This document shows positions 48,624-57,549 of a stretch of 64,000 nucleotides of DNA, in pieces. The DNA is from Hyphomonadaceae bacterium (GTDB taxonomy: Bacteria; Pseudomonadota; Alphaproteobacteria; Caulobacterales; Aquidulcibacteraceae). Positions within the stretch are counted from its first letter, which is position 1; each line of letters opens with the position of its first letter. The position numbers and the translations under genes are program-made. The stretch lies in contig JAIELJ010000005.1 of assembly GCA_019753105.1 (NCBI GenBank), forward strand, positions 163,922 to 227,921, given 5' to 3'. The notes under the pieces were generated by a model. The model saw nothing but the letters and a program-made list of their open reading frames with translations, ran no database searches and was not told where the DNA came from.

Positions 48624-49298
48624 ATGAATATGTGGACGCATTCAATCAGAGCCGCTCTCGGCTCGCTCGCGCTGGCATTCGCGACGTGCGGCATAGCTGC
48701 GGCGCAGGATGCCAGCGCGCAGTCCGAGTTTTCCGCCGACCAGCTTCCGGCCGATCAAGACGTGTCGGAGCGGGCGATTGAACTTGCTGGCTGGATTGTC
48801 GGGACCAGGGATAACCAGGGCTATCCGTTCGCGGTCATCGATAAGCGCACGGCGCAGGTTTTGGTGTTTGGCGCCGATGGCCGCCTGCGCGGCGCAGCGG
48901 CTGGATTGTTTGGCTCTGCGGCCGGCGATCACACAGCTCCGGGAATTGCTGGTCTCGCGCTGAGCGCTATTCCCGGTGATGATCGCACAACGCCGGCTGG
49001 GCGCTTTATCGGCGCGTATGGTCCGTCGATCGATGCGGGGCGTGTGCTGTGGGTCGATTACGATTCTGCCGTGTCGATTCACCCCATCAGCTTGGGCGTT
49101 CCTTCCGAACGGCGCGCTGAGCGGCTCGCGTCGCCAACGCCTAACGACAACCGCGTCACGCATGGCTGCATCAATGTCTCGGCCGACTTTTACGAGCGCA
49201 TCGTCCAGCCAACGTTCCAGCGCGGCGGCGTATTCTACATCTTGCCCGATCGCGGCTCGTTAGCGGACACGTTCCCAGGCTTCGCGCGCAGCTCTTAG
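48624..49298 (+). CDS. L,D-transpeptidase (YkuD)-family periplasmic enzyme
   Basis: A 224-residue protein with signal peptide (ALGSLALAFATCGIAAAQ). The catalytic signature is HGC: His180-Gly-Cys182 (VTHGCINV), with His153 (SIHPISLG) upstream as in YkuD domains, and the preceding TPAGRF segment typical of the family. L,D-transpeptidases form 3-3 cross-links or attach proteins to peptidoglycan. It is immediately downstream of the alanine-zipper lipoprotein, so a cell-wall attachment role is plausible. The catalytic domain is slightly divergent (RVTHGCI rather than SHGCIR). Confidence 0.85.
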   Translation: MNMWTHSIRAALGSLALAFATCGIAAAQDASAQSEFSADQLPADQDVSERAIELAGWIVGTRDNQGYPFAVIDKRTAQVLVFGADGRLRGAAAGLFGSAAGDHTAPGIAGLALSAIPGDDRTTPAGRFIGAYGPSIDAGRVLWVDYDSAVSIHPISLGVPSERRAERLASPTPNDNRVTHGCINVSADFYERIVQPTFQRGGVFYILPDRGSLADTFPGFARSS

Positions 49299-49942
49299 CT
49301 CCAGGCCAATTCTTTCGCCCGCGCCATCGCTGTTTCGAACATCTCCGCCGTGAGCCGGCGCGTCTGCGTGTTGTAGCGCGAGCAATGGTAGCTGGAGACG
49401 AGCAGACGCCCGCCGGGAAGTTCTGCTTCGGCGCCGTGTGCAAACTTTGCGTCTGTTGGCTTCATGCCGTGCGCGCGGAGAATGGTCTCATGCGCAATCG
49501 AGCCTAGGGCGAAGAAGACTCTGAGCTTCGGTAGCGCTTCATAGCGCGAGATGAAAAATGGCCGGCAAGTTTTGATTTCTTCCGGCGTCGGCTTGTTTTC
49601 GGGCGGCGCGCAGCGGACGGCGTTGGTAATCATCGCGCCTTTGAGCGTGAAGCCGTCGTTCGGATCGGCGCGATACTCGCCTTCGGCTAACCCAAGTTTC
49701 TTGAGCGTGCCGTAAAGCAGATCGCCGGCGTAATCGCCGGTGAACGGACGGCCTGTGCGGTTGGCGCCGGTGCGGCCGGGAGCTAGGCCGACGACAAGGA
49801 GCTTGGCGTTCGGATCGCCGAACGAGGGCGCTGCGCCGTTGAACCAATTTGGCTCCTTGCGCGCGTTCTCTGCGCGGTACTCAACGAGGCGCGGACACAG
49901 CGGGCAATCGCGCGGCGCCTCGGGCGGCACGGCTTTGCTCAC
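49295..49942 (-). CDS. Uracil-DNA glycosylase, family 5 (UdgB-like)
   Basis: A 215-residue UDG-superfamily glycosylase. It has the family motif GLAPGRTGANRTGRPFTGD (motif 1, with GLAPG but no catalytic Asp/Asn as in family 4 or 1) and the SSYHCSRYNTQTRRLT motif 2 region. Cysteines at CPLCPRL, NAVRCAPP, and IKTC would hold a 4Fe-4S cluster. Family 5 enzymes remove uracil and some other damaged bases. It overlaps the NYN gene by 4 bp and converges with the L,D-transpeptidase gene. Confidence 0.88.
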   Translation of the reverse strand: MSKAVPPEAPRDCPLCPRLVEYRAENARKEPNWFNGAAPSFGDPNAKLLVVGLAPGRTGANRTGRPFTGDYAGDLLYGTLKKLGLAEGEYRADPNDGFTLKGAMITNAVRCAPPENKPTPEEIKTCRPFFISRYEALPKLRVFFALGSIAHETILRAHGMKPTDAKFAHGAEAELPGGRLLVSSYHCSRYNTQTRRLTAEMFETAMARAKELAWS

Positions 49943-50517
49943 TGATCGTCGCCCTTACTCTCTTTACTCTCTTTCGGTGGGCGGCCGATGAGCGATGTGA
50001 GTTCTGTGAGATCGAGGAAGTTATCGGCTGCGCGGCGGATTTCGTCGGACGCCATCGGCGGGTTGGATTTGATCGTCGAGACGACGGTGACGCGCAGGCC
50101 TTTGCGTTTTGCGGCTTCAATCGCAGCGACGAAATCGCCGTCGCCGGAGAAGAGGAAAGCGTGATCGGCGTAATCGGCGGCTTGCAGAAGATCGACGGCG
50201 ATTTCGATGTCCATGTCGCCCTTGTAGCGACGCCGGCCATTTGTGTCGGTGTATTCCTTCGCCGGCTTCGTTACGACCGAGTAGCCGTTATAGTCGAGCC
50301 AATCGACGAGCGGGCGGATGGGCGAGAAATCCTGCTCTTCGACCATCGCTGTGTAATAGTTCGCACGCACGAAGCGGCCGAGGCCTGAGAAGACGTCGTG
50401 CAGTTTGCGATAGTCCATATCGAAGCTGAGCGTCTTCATGGTCGAGTGGAGGTTGGCGCCGTCGATCAGGACGATGACTTTTTCATCGGGGTGGATCAGG
50501 CGGTCTAGGACGCTCAT
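49939..50517 (-). CDS. NYN-domain (LabA/DUF88) putative ribonuclease
   Basis: A 192-residue PIN-like protein. Acidic residues that would bind metal are seen in VIVLIDGANLH (near residue 17), KGDMDIEIAVDLL and FSGDGDFVAAIE. NYN proteins are putative RNases of the LabA/YacP type. The ATG at 50517 has GGAAG 8 nt upstream and avoids overlap with folK; an in-frame ATG at 50565 would overlap it. The two divergent starts are only 10 bp apart. Its 3' end overlaps the UDG gene by 4 bp. Confidence 0.85.
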   Translation of the reverse strand: MSVLDRLIHPDEKVIVLIDGANLHSTMKTLSFDMDYRKLHDVFSGLGRFVRANYYTAMVEEQDFSPIRPLVDWLDYNGYSVVTKPAKEYTDTNGRRRYKGDMDIEIAVDLLQAADYADHAFLFSGDGDFVAAIEAAKRKGLRVTVVSTIKSNPPMASDEIRRAADNFLDLTELTSLIGRPPKESKESKGDDQ

Positions 50518-50527
50518 AAGCACTTCC

Positions 50528-51040
50528 ATGTCTGACACGACATTCGTCGCACTGGGCTCGAACATGCCGTTCGATGGCGCTGCACCGCCCGCCGTGTTGG
50601 CGCTGGCTGTCCGTGCGCTGGATGAGGCTGGCCTTCAAGTGCGCGCGCGGTCGGGGATTTGGGAGACCGCCGCGTGGCCGTCGGGCGACCAGCCGGACTA
50701 TTACAACGCCGTGGTGGAGCTAGACCGGGCAGGGCTCGCGCCGCAACCGCTTTACGAGGTGCTGGCCGGGATCGAGCGCCGCTTTGGGCGCGACCGTCGC
50801 GAGAAGTGGGCGTCGCGGACGCTGGATCTCGATATCGTGGCGATGGACGGGTTCGTGGGTGTGTTCGAGGGGGTGGAGCTGCCGCACCCGCGGATGGCGG
50901 ATCGGGCGTTCGTCTTGGCCCCACTGGCCGAGATCGCCCCTGTTTGGGGGCATCCCCGGACGGGGCGGACGGCGGCGGAAATGCTGGCTATGCTGCCTGG
51001 CGGATACCGTTACCGGCGGGTTGCCGCTCTAACCGCCTAA
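50528..51040 (+). CDS. folK: 6-hydroxymethyl-7,8-dihydropterin pyrophosphokinase
   Basis: A 170-residue HPPK that transfers pyrophosphate from ATP in folate synthesis. The start MSDTTFVALGSNM and the segments QPDYYNAVVELD, ERRFGRDRREKWASRTLDLDIV and LPHPRMADRAFVLAPL are family hallmarks, including the metal-binding DLDI. The frame upstream to 50438 lies inside the NYN gene and is rejected. There is no visible Shine-Dalgarno, so a leaderless or short-leader mRNA is likely. Other folate genes are not adjacent. Confidence 0.93.
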   Translation: MSDTTFVALGSNMPFDGAAPPAVLALAVRALDEAGLQVRARSGIWETAAWPSGDQPDYYNAVVELDRAGLAPQPLYEVLAGIERRFGRDRREKWASRTLDLDIVAMDGFVGVFEGVELPHPRMADRAFVLAPLAEIAPVWGHPRTGRTAAEMLAMLPGGYRYRRVAALTA

Positions 51041-51150
51041 CCGCCCTGCGTTTTTCGCGCTTGCGGCGAGCCCTTCGCATTGCGAAAAGCCGATGGAACG
51101 ACTAGGTTGTTTGTTCAATCCATCCCTTCTGACCGCAGAGGAAGCACGCC

Positions 51151-51501
51151 TTGGCTCGCGTAACCGTCGAAGATTGCGTAGAAAAAATCCCAAACCGGTT
51201 CTCGCTGGTGCTGCTTTCGGCGCATCGCGCCCGCAACATTTCGTCCGGCGCCGAGCCGCTGGTCGACCGCGACCGCGATAAAGACCCGGTCGTGGCGCTG
51301 CGCGAGATCGGCGACGGCGCGATCACCGTCGATGAGCTGCGCGACAGCTACGTGATGCTCTATCAGGACGTCCAACCGGCCGCTGCGGCCGAGGACGAGC
51401 AGGATCGCTTGGCGCTCGTGGCGCCGGTCGAGACCAGCGAAGAAGACGTCCTGCGTGCGCTTCAACAAGAAGCCGAAGCGCAGCGCGACGAGCGGTACTA
51501 A
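51151..51501 (+). CDS. rpoZ: RNA polymerase omega subunit
   Basis: A 116-residue omega subunit ([30 protein letters not shown] is the family N-terminus) that stabilises beta' in RNA polymerase and, in many bacteria, forms part of the ppGpp site. The start is TTG 51151, supported by GAGGAAG 6 nt upstream. The C-terminal 45 residues are acidic and Ala/Glu-rich. It lies directly before the rsh stringent-response gene, as in E. coli rpoZ-spoT. Confidence 0.95.
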   Translation: MARVTVEDCVEKIPNRFSLVLLSAHRARNISSGAEPLVDRDRDKDPVVALREIGDGAITVDELRDSYVMLYQDVQPAAAAEDEQDRLALVAPVETSEEDVLRALQQEAEAQRDERY

Positions 51502-51505
51502 GCCC

Positions 51506-53743
51506 ATGGGCGGCGGTGACGGAGTCGCCGCCAAAACCCCGGCTGGTCCCACTCAGGCTGGCGCGGGCGACAAGCCTGTGCGCATGCGTTATCTGCGCCA
51601 ATTCGAATTGGTCGAGCGCGTGCGCGCGTACGATCCGTCCGTTGATGAGAGCCTGATCAACCGCGCGTATGTGTACGCGACGGCTAAGCACGGCAGCCAG
51701 AAGCGCCACTCGGGCGACCCGTACTTTGCCCACCCGATCGAAGTCGCGGGCATTCTGACCGAATACAAGCTCGACGCCTCTACAATCGTCGCGGGGCTTC
51801 TGCACGACACGATCGAAGACACAGACGCAACGCGCGAAGAGATTGTCGGCAAATTCGGCGAGCAGATCGCTGATCTGGTCGAGGGCGTCACCAAGCTTTC
51901 GAAGCTTGAGATCCAGTCGGAAGAGAACAAGCAGGCGCAGAACCTGCAGAAGTTCATTCTGGCCATGTCGCGCGATGTGCGTGTGCTGTTGGTGAAGCTG
52001 GCGGATCGCCTCCACAACATGCGCACACTGAAGCATGTGCCAAAGGCCGAGAAGCGCGAGCGCATCGCGCTTGAGACGCTGGAAATCTACGCGCCGCTCG
52101 CCCGCCGCATCGGCATGGAGAAGATGGCGCGCGAACTGGAGGGTCTCGCCTTCCACGAAGCATTCGCCGAAGCGGAAGCGGCAATTCTGGCGCGGCTTGA
52201 GGACTTGAAAGCCGATCGTGGCGACAATGTCGATCATATCCGTGCGACACTCAAAGAAGTGCTGGAGTTCGCCGGCGTCGAGGCGCGGATCACGGGCCGG
52301 GTGAAGGCGCCGTATTCGATCTGGAAGAAGCTGCGGCGCAAGAGTGTCGAATTTAACGATCTGGCAGACGTCTATGCATTTCGCGTGATCGTGCAGAACC
52401 CGGACGATTGTTATCGCGCGCTCGGCGTCATCCATCAGAGCTGGCGGTGTGTGCCGGATCAGGTGGAGGATTACATCTCCAACCCGAAGCCGAATGGCTA
52501 TCGCTCGATCCACACGACTGTGATCGGGCGTGGCAATGTGCGCGTCGAAGTGCAAATCCGCACCGAAGAGATGGATCAGATCGCCGAGAACGGCGTCGCG
52601 GCGCACTGGCGCTACAAGAACGAAGCGTATGGCTACGACGAAGAGACCGCGCAATCGGCCGGTCTCGACGCGCGCGAAGCTATCCGCTCACTGATGGAAA
52701 TCGCCGAGCATGGCGGCGATCCGGGTGAATTCCTCGAGCACGCCAAGCTCGAAATGTATTCCGACCACGTGTTCGCGTTCACGCCGAAGGGCGCGCTGAT
52801 CCCGCTGCCGCAGGGCGCGACACCGCTCGACTTTGCGTACGCAGTTCACTCCGATGTCGGTGATCGCTGCATTGGCGCGCGCATCAATGGCGAAGAACGG
52901 CCGATGCGCACAGCACTCCGCAATGGCGACGTGGTGGAAGTCATCATCGGCGATCGCGTGGCGCCGATGCACGGTTATGAGGCGTTCGCCAAGACAGGCC
53001 GGGCGAAGTCAGCGCAGCGGCGTTTGGAGCGCGTGGCGCGGCGTGAAGAATTTGGCCGTTTGGGCCGCGATCTCGTGCAGCACGCTCTGCATCGCTACGG
53101 CCACGAGCTTGCCGAAACCGTGCTGAAACAAGCGGCAGAGCGGCTTGGCAAGCATGACGAGGAAGAGCTCTTTATCGCTGTCGGCGAAGGCACGCTGAAG
53201 GCGGGAGCCGTGGCGGTTGCTGCATTCCCGGGTCTCGAAGAACGCGTCCGCAAAGACGCGGGCCGCCGGCCGATGGAGCTCGAAAAGGCAAAGTTCTACG
53301 TCAAAGGCAGCGAACTGACGCCAGGCATCGCGCTGCATTTCGCCGAGTGCTGCACGCCAATTCCGGGTGACCGCATCATCGGCGTTCAAACGCCCGGCAA
53401 GGGCGTGATGATCCACACGATCGATTGCGAGCAGCTCGCCGGCCTCGAAGGCGAAGCCGAATGGGTCGATCTCGCGTGGACGCCAACGGCGCTTCACCGC
53501 ACGCTCGCGGTTGGCCGCATTATCGTAACCGTCGAGAACAAACGCGGCGTGCTGGCTGAGCTTTGCGGCATCATCTCCGAGAATGAGGGCGACATCCTCA
53601 ATCTGCGCCTAGCCAAACGCACCGTCGATTTCTTCGACATGATTTTCGACATCGAGGTTGCCGACGCGAAGCACCTCACCAACATTGTCGCTGGATTGCG
53701 GACAAGCAAAGCCGTGAAAGATGTCGAGCGGGTGAAAGGCTGA
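51506..53743 (+). CDS. rsh: Bifunctional (p)ppGpp synthetase/hydrolase (RelA/SpoT, Rsh)
   Basis: A 745-residue long RSH enzyme controlling the stringent response. HD hydrolase domain: SQKRHSGDPYFAHP and LLHDTIEDT. Synthetase domain: the YSIWKKLRRK and the RYKNEAYGYDEE region with NGYRSIHTTV. TGS domain at DHVFAFTPKGALIPLPQGATPLDFAYAVHSDVGDRC, a Cys/His segment (CCTPIPGD) and an ACT domain at the end. ATG 51506 directly follows the rpoZ stop; ATG 51584 would give a start closer to RelA homologues (MRYLRQFELVERV), so the first 26 residues are uncertain. It overlaps the next gene by 1 bp. Confidence 0.93.
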   Translation: MGGGDGVAAKTPAGPTQAGAGDKPVRMRYLRQFELVERVRAYDPSVDESLINRAYVYATAKHGSQKRHSGDPYFAHPIEVAGILTEYKLDASTIVAGLLHDTIEDTDATREEIVGKFGEQIADLVEGVTKLSKLEIQSEENKQAQNLQKFILAMSRDVRVLLVKLADRLHNMRTLKHVPKAEKRERIALETLEIYAPLARRIGMEKMARELEGLAFHEAFAEAEAAILARLEDLKADRGDNVDHIRATLKEVLEFAGVEARITGRVKAPYSIWKKLRRKSVEFNDLADVYAFRVIVQNPDDCYRALGVIHQSWRCVPDQVEDYISNPKPNGYRSIHTTVIGRGNVRVEVQIRTEEMDQIAENGVAAHWRYKNEAYGYDEETAQSAGLDAREAIRSLMEIAEHGGDPGEFLEHAKLEMYSDHVFAFTPKGALIPLPQGATPLDFAYAVHSDVGDRCIGARINGEERPMRTALRNGDVVEVIIGDRVAPMHGYEAFAKTGRAKSAQRRLERVARREEFGRLGRDLVQHALHRYGHELAETVLKQAAERLGKHDEEELFIAVGEGTLKAGAVAVAAFPGLEERVRKDAGRRPMELEKAKFYVKGSELTPGIALHFAECCTPIPGDRIIGVQTPGKGVMIHTIDCEQLAGLEGEAEWVDLAWTPTALHRTLAVGRIIVTVENKRGVLAELCGIISENEGDILNLRLAKRTVDFFDMIFDIEVADAKHLTNIVAGLRTSKAVKDVERVKG

Positions 53744-54219
53744 TGCAGTTGTCGCTCAAGGGCGGCGCCATGAAGCCGGCCATGATGTTTGGCCTGGTCG
53801 TCACCGATGTCGCGTTTTTGCTCTATTGGACCATCGCTGCGCTGCACGCGTTCGGCTTAATTCAAATTCCGCAAGCATGGCTTTACGCCGATGCCGACGA
53901 TGCGCGCGTCATCGCTTGGAATTGGTCTTTCTTTCCTTTGGACGTCGCGTTTTCGCTGACCGGTCTGGCGGCGGTGCGGTGCGCCCGGCGCAATCACGGG
54001 GCGTGGCGCCCATTGGCGCTGATTTCGCTGATCCTCACCATGGTCGCCGGCGGCATGGCCGTTGGGTATTGGATTCTGCTGAACGAATTCGATCCGTTCT
54101 GGATCGGGGCCAACGCGCTTCTGCTGGTGTGGCCGATCCCGTTTTTGCCGCGGCTCGTAAACGAACTGAGCAACGCCGCATCGACGCCGCAGGCCGAAAC
54201 CGCTAAACCCGCGCCATGA
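53743..54219 (+). CDS. Small membrane protein, DUF5360-like
   Basis: A 158-residue protein with four hydrophobic helices (about 15-38, 60-78, 88-110 and 118-138), a [13 protein letters not shown] motif and a Pro/Ala-rich C-terminal tail. This arrangement recalls the YvaD/DUF5360 family of unknown function. It is tightly inserted between rsh (TGATG) and pyrE (ATGA). An in-frame ATG at 53770 is also possible. Confidence 0.65.
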   Translation: MQLSLKGGAMKPAMMFGLVVTDVAFLLYWTIAALHAFGLIQIPQAWLYADADDARVIAWNWSFFPLDVAFSLTGLAAVRCARRNHGAWRPLALISLILTMVAGGMAVGYWILLNEFDPFWIGANALLLVWPIPFLPRLVNELSNAASTPQAETAKPAP

Positions 54220-54800
54220 ATCAGGACCAAGTGCTCGATGAATTCCGCGCCGCTGGCGCGTTGCTGGAGGGGCATTTCATCCTCTCCTCGGGGCTGCACT
54301 CGCCGGTGTTTTTCCAGAAAAACGCGGTGTTCATGGATCCAGCGCGGACGGAGCGTCTGTGCAAGGCTCTGGCCGAAAAAGCGCAGGCGGCGTTTGGCAA
54401 AATCGACGCCGTGGTCTCGCCAGCGGTCGGGGCCATCATTCCGGGGTACGAGACGGCGCGGCACTTGGGGGCGCGCGCGATGTTCGTGGAGCGCGAAGCG
54501 GGCGCGTTTCAGTTGCGGCGTGGGTTTGAGATCAAGCCGGGCGAGCGCGTGCTCATGGTGGAGGACGTTGTCACCACCGGTTTGTCGTCGCGTGAATGTC
54601 TCGATGCGATCCGTGGTCATCCGGGCGAGCTGGTTGGTGCCGCGTGTTTGATCGATCGCTCCGGCGGTAAAGCCGACATCGGCGCGAAACTCGTATCGCT
54701 CGCGAGCGTCAGTGCGCCGGCGTATCCAGCTGATCAGTTGCCGCCTGAACTCGCGGCGTTGCCGGCGATCAAGCCAGGCTCGCGTGGTCTCGCCGCATGA
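54216..54800 (+). CDS. pyrE: Orotate phosphoribosyltransferase
   Basis: A 194-residue PRTase of de novo pyrimidine synthesis, converting orotate and PRPP to OMP. The PRPP loop [14 protein letters not shown] and the [10 protein letters not shown] and [13 protein letters not shown] segments are the family signatures. It overlaps its neighbours on both sides by 4 bp (ATGA). In alphaproteobacteria pyrE commonly sits next to rsh and pdxJ, as here. Confidence 0.96.
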   Translation: MNQDQVLDEFRAAGALLEGHFILSSGLHSPVFFQKNAVFMDPARTERLCKALAEKAQAAFGKIDAVVSPAVGAIIPGYETARHLGARAMFVEREAGAFQLRRGFEIKPGERVLMVEDVVTTGLSSRECLDAIRGHPGELVGAACLIDRSGGKADIGAKLVSLASVSAPAYPADQLPPELAALPAIKPGSRGLAA

Positions 54801-55555
54801 GCGAACGCGTGCGTCTCGGCGTCAACATCGATCACGTCGCGACGATCCGGAACGCGCGTGGCGTTGCGTATCCTGATCCTGTGCGCGCGGCGCATGTGGC
54901 GCTCGATGCGGGCGCTGACGGCATCACCGCACATCTGCGCGAAGATCGCCGCCACATCTCCGACGCCGATATCGCCAATCTCTCCGCCATGCTGCGCGAA
55001 CGCGCGAAGCCCTTGAACTTCGAAATGGCGGTGACGAACGAGATGCTGGAGATCGCACTCAAGCATCGCCCGCACGCTGTGTGCCTAGTGCCGGAGCGGC
55101 GCGAGGAACGCACCACTGAGGGCGGTCTCGATGTCGCCGGCGGGCACAATTGGATCGCGCCATTTGTGGCAAAGCTGCGCGACGCGGGTTCGCGCGTGTC
55201 GCTCTTCGTCGGCGCTGATCCGTTGCAGATCGAAGCGGCGGCGCGCACGGGCGCGGCTGTTGTCGAACTGCATACCGGCGCCTTCTGCGACGCGGTGCGT
55301 GATGGCGAGTATGCGCTTGGCGCGAGCACGATCACCGCGCTGCGCGCCGCGGCCATGCAAGCCGCCTCGCTCGGGCTTGAGGTGCATGCGGGGCACGGCA
55401 TCGATTACGAGACTGTGGCGCCGATCGCAGCGATCCCGGAGGTCGCGGAACTGAACATCGGCCACTTCCTGGTCGGCGAGGCGATCTTCGTGGGGCTCGC
55501 TGGCGCGGTTCAGGAAATGCGGGCGCGGATCGACGCTGCGCGCGGGCAGGGGTAG
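54797..55555 (+). CDS. pdxJ: Pyridoxine 5'-phosphate synthase
   Basis: A 252-residue TIM-barrel enzyme that condenses 1-deoxyxylulose 5-phosphate with 3-amino-1-hydroxyacetone phosphate to pyridoxine 5'-phosphate. Family segments are [41 protein letters not shown] [17 protein letters not shown] and VHAGHGIDY. It starts in the pyrE stop (ATGA) and is followed 9 bp later by acpS, reproducing the pdxJ-acpS order of other proteobacteria. Confidence 0.97.
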   Translation: MSERVRLGVNIDHVATIRNARGVAYPDPVRAAHVALDAGADGITAHLREDRRHISDADIANLSAMLRERAKPLNFEMAVTNEMLEIALKHRPHAVCLVPERREERTTEGGLDVAGGHNWIAPFVAKLRDAGSRVSLFVGADPLQIEAAARTGAAVVELHTGAFCDAVRDGEYALGASTITALRAAAMQAASLGLEVHAGHGIDYETVAPIAAIPEVAELNIGHFLVGEAIFVGLAGAVQEMRARIDAARGQG

Positions 55556-55564
55556 GGGCCGCCC

Positions 55565-55981
55565 ATGATCATCGGCATCGGCTCGGACATCATCGACATC
55601 AGAAGGATGGAGAAGACGCTCGAGCGCTTCGGCGACCGCTTCACCCACCGGGTCTATACAGAGATGGAAAGGGCCCGCGCAGAACGGCGTCCAAACCAGC
55701 GGGCGGACACCTACGCCAAGCGCTTCGCGGCCAAGGAGGCTTGCTCCAAGGCGCTGGGTACGGGCTTGAAACAAGGGGTATTTTGGCGGGACATGGGGGT
55801 CGCCAACCTGCCGAGCGGGCAGCCGACGATAAAGCTCACGGGTGGGGCGTTGCGTCGCCTGGAACAGCTGACGCCACCCGGCCATACCGCCCACATCCAT
55901 GTAAGCCTTACGGACGACTATCCGATGGCTTTCGCTTTCGTCATCATTTCGGCGGAGTTGAGCCAGAAGGAACCGGGCTGA
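55565..55981 (+). CDS. acpS: Holo-[acyl-carrier-protein] synthase
   Basis: A 138-residue phosphopantetheinyl transferase that activates ACP with coenzyme A. The magnesium site Asp is in [13 protein letters not shown], and the second signature is [17 protein letters not shown]. The enzyme usually forms a trimer. It follows pdxJ closely and links to coaD (32971), which supplies the coenzyme. A 111-bp gap with no apparent terminator separates it from lepB. Confidence 0.96.
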   Translation: MIIGIGSDIIDIRRMEKTLERFGDRFTHRVYTEMERARAERRPNQRADTYAKRFAAKEACSKALGTGLKQGVFWRDMGVANLPSGQPTIKLTGGALRRLEQLTPPGHTAHIHVSLTDDYPMAFAFVIISAELSQKEPG

Positions 55982-56092
55982 GTGCTTGGGTCCCGCGTCT
56001 CAGGGGAAAGGCTTGGCCGCCGCTTCGGGCGGTTGCTTCAAGGACAGGGTTTCGGCCGGCGCAGCGTGTGTCGCGCCTGCAGCGAGTAACGC

Positions 56093-56857
56093 ATGAGCAT
56101 GGCCTCTTCTTCATCATCGCAGCAGCAGCCCGCGATGGATGGCTTCTGGGAACAAGTGAAGACCATCTTGTACGCGCTGGCGCTCGCGCTGGTGCTGCGC
56201 TTCACCATCGCTCAGCCGTTCCGGATTCCATCGGGCTCGATGCAACCGACTTTGGCTGTCGGCGACTATGTCGTGGTGACGAAATGGTCTTACGGTTACG
56301 GCCGCTTCTCGTTCACGCCGCTCGAAGGCTTGCTGCCGGAGGGCCGTGTTTTCGGGCGTGAGCCTGAGCGCGGCGACGTGCTGGTGTTTCGACCGGCGCC
56401 GGAGCCGGGCCGCGACTTTATCAAGCGCTTGATCGGCCTGCCGGGTGACCGCGTGCAAATGATCGATGGCTTGCTGCACATCAATGGCCAGCCGGTTCAG
56501 CGAGAGCGCGTGAGCGAGACAACTGAATGTCCCGATCCGGATGGGCTTTCGCGTGCGGCCACGATTTATCGTGAGACCCTGCCGAACGGCGTGAGCTATC
56601 TCACCTGCGATAAAGGCATGACCGAACTCGACAACACACGCGAGTTCGTAGTGCCCGAAGGCCATTACTTCATGATGGGCGACGATCGCGACAATTCCGA
56701 CGATAGCCGCCGCATGGTCGGCATGGTGCCGTTCGATCACCTTGTCGGTCCGGCGCAATTCGTTGTGGTGTCGTTCGACAACACGACGTCGCTGCTGCGC
56801 CCGTGGACCTTGTTCACCGGCTTCCGCGGCGACCGTTTCTTCAAAGCGGTGGAATGA
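56093..56857 (+). CDS. lepB: Signal peptidase I
   Basis: A 254-residue inner-membrane serine protease that removes Sec and Tat signal peptides. One N-terminal transmembrane helix (about 22-40) precedes the catalytic Ser49 in PSGSMQPTL; the general base is Lys111 in RDFIKRLIGLPGD. Box E MGDDRDNSDDSR is present. It heads the lepB-rnc-era(-SUKH)-recO-parC run and overlaps rnc by 4 bp. Its many lipoprotein and periplasmic neighbours depend on it or on LspA. Confidence 0.96.
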   Translation: MSMASSSSSQQQPAMDGFWEQVKTILYALALALVLRFTIAQPFRIPSGSMQPTLAVGDYVVVTKWSYGYGRFSFTPLEGLLPEGRVFGREPERGDVLVFRPAPEPGRDFIKRLIGLPGDRVQMIDGLLHINGQPVQRERVSETTECPDPDGLSRAATIYRETLPNGVSYLTCDKGMTELDNTREFVVPEGHYFMMGDDRDNSDDSRRMVGMVPFDHLVGPAQFVVVSFDNTTSLLRPWTLFTGFRGDRFFKAVE

Positions 56858-57549
56858 GCCGCAAGCAGGACGCCGCGCTCGATGCGCTCGAAGCGCGCAT
56901 TGGCCATACCTTCGAGAAACGCGCGCTGCTGCAGGAGGCGCTGACGCACGGTAGTGCGCTCGATGGCGCGCGCGTGAAGCGCTCGTACGATCGGCTGGAG
57001 TTTCTGGGCGATCGGGTGCTGGGACTGGTCGTCTCTGAACGACTACTGGCGGAGAACAAGTCCATCGAAGAGGGCGAGCTTGCGCCGCGCTACAATGCGC
57101 TGGTGAACAAGCATGCCTGCGCCGCCGCCGCACGCGCGGCCGATCTGGGCGCAGCTGTGGTGCTTTCGCCGTCTGAGGAAGCGAATGGCGGGCGCGGCAA
57201 GGAGGCAATCCTCGCGGACATTTGCGAATCCGTGATCGCCGCGATCTATCTCGATGCTGGGTTAGAAGCAGCGCGCGCGTTCATTTACCGCTTCTGGGGC
57301 GAGGCGTTTGACGACGTGAAGGCCACCCCGCGCGACGCCAAGACGGCGCTGCAAGAATGGGCGGCGGCGAAGAAAAAGGGATTGCACTACAACGTGGTTG
57401 AACAAACTGGGCCGGAGCACGCGCCGCATTTCGTGATCGACGCGCAGGTCGATGGATTTCCGCCTTCGCGCGGTGAAGGCGGATCCAAGCGCGACGCGCA
57501 GCGTGCGGCGGCGACGGCGTTTTTGAAGGCGCGAGGCGAACATGTCTGA
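56854..57549 (+). CDS. rnc: Ribonuclease III
   Basis: A 231-residue double-stranded RNA endonuclease that processes rRNA precursors. The signature RLEFLGDRVLGLVVSE is at about 46-61, and ICESVIAAIYLDAG provides the later acidic metal ligands. A dsRBD (KTALQEWAAAKKKGLHYNVVE ...) follows. The start at 56854 overlaps lepB (ATGA); the frame's earlier ATG at 56803 lies inside lepB. It overlaps era by 8 bp, so the two rRNA-related genes are coupled. Confidence 0.96.
   Translation: MSRKQDAALDALEARIGHTFEKRALLQEALTHGSALDGARVKRSYDRLEFLGDRVLGLVVSERLLAENKSIEEGELAPRYNALVNKHACAAAARAADLGAAVVLSPSEEANGGRGKEAILADICESVIAAIYLDAGLEAARAFIYRFWGEAFDDVKATPRDAKTALQEWAAAKKKGLHYNVVEQTGPEHAPHFVIDAQVDGFPPSRGEGGSKRDAQRAAATAFLKARGEHV

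Noticed and set aside
51323..52654. 443-codon frame antisense to rsh (and similar long antisense frames over gyrA, lepB-rnc, parC and the M48 protease)
   Set aside because: These oppose well-recognised housekeeping genes, have Arg/His-rich composition and show no start signals; they are GC-driven shadows.
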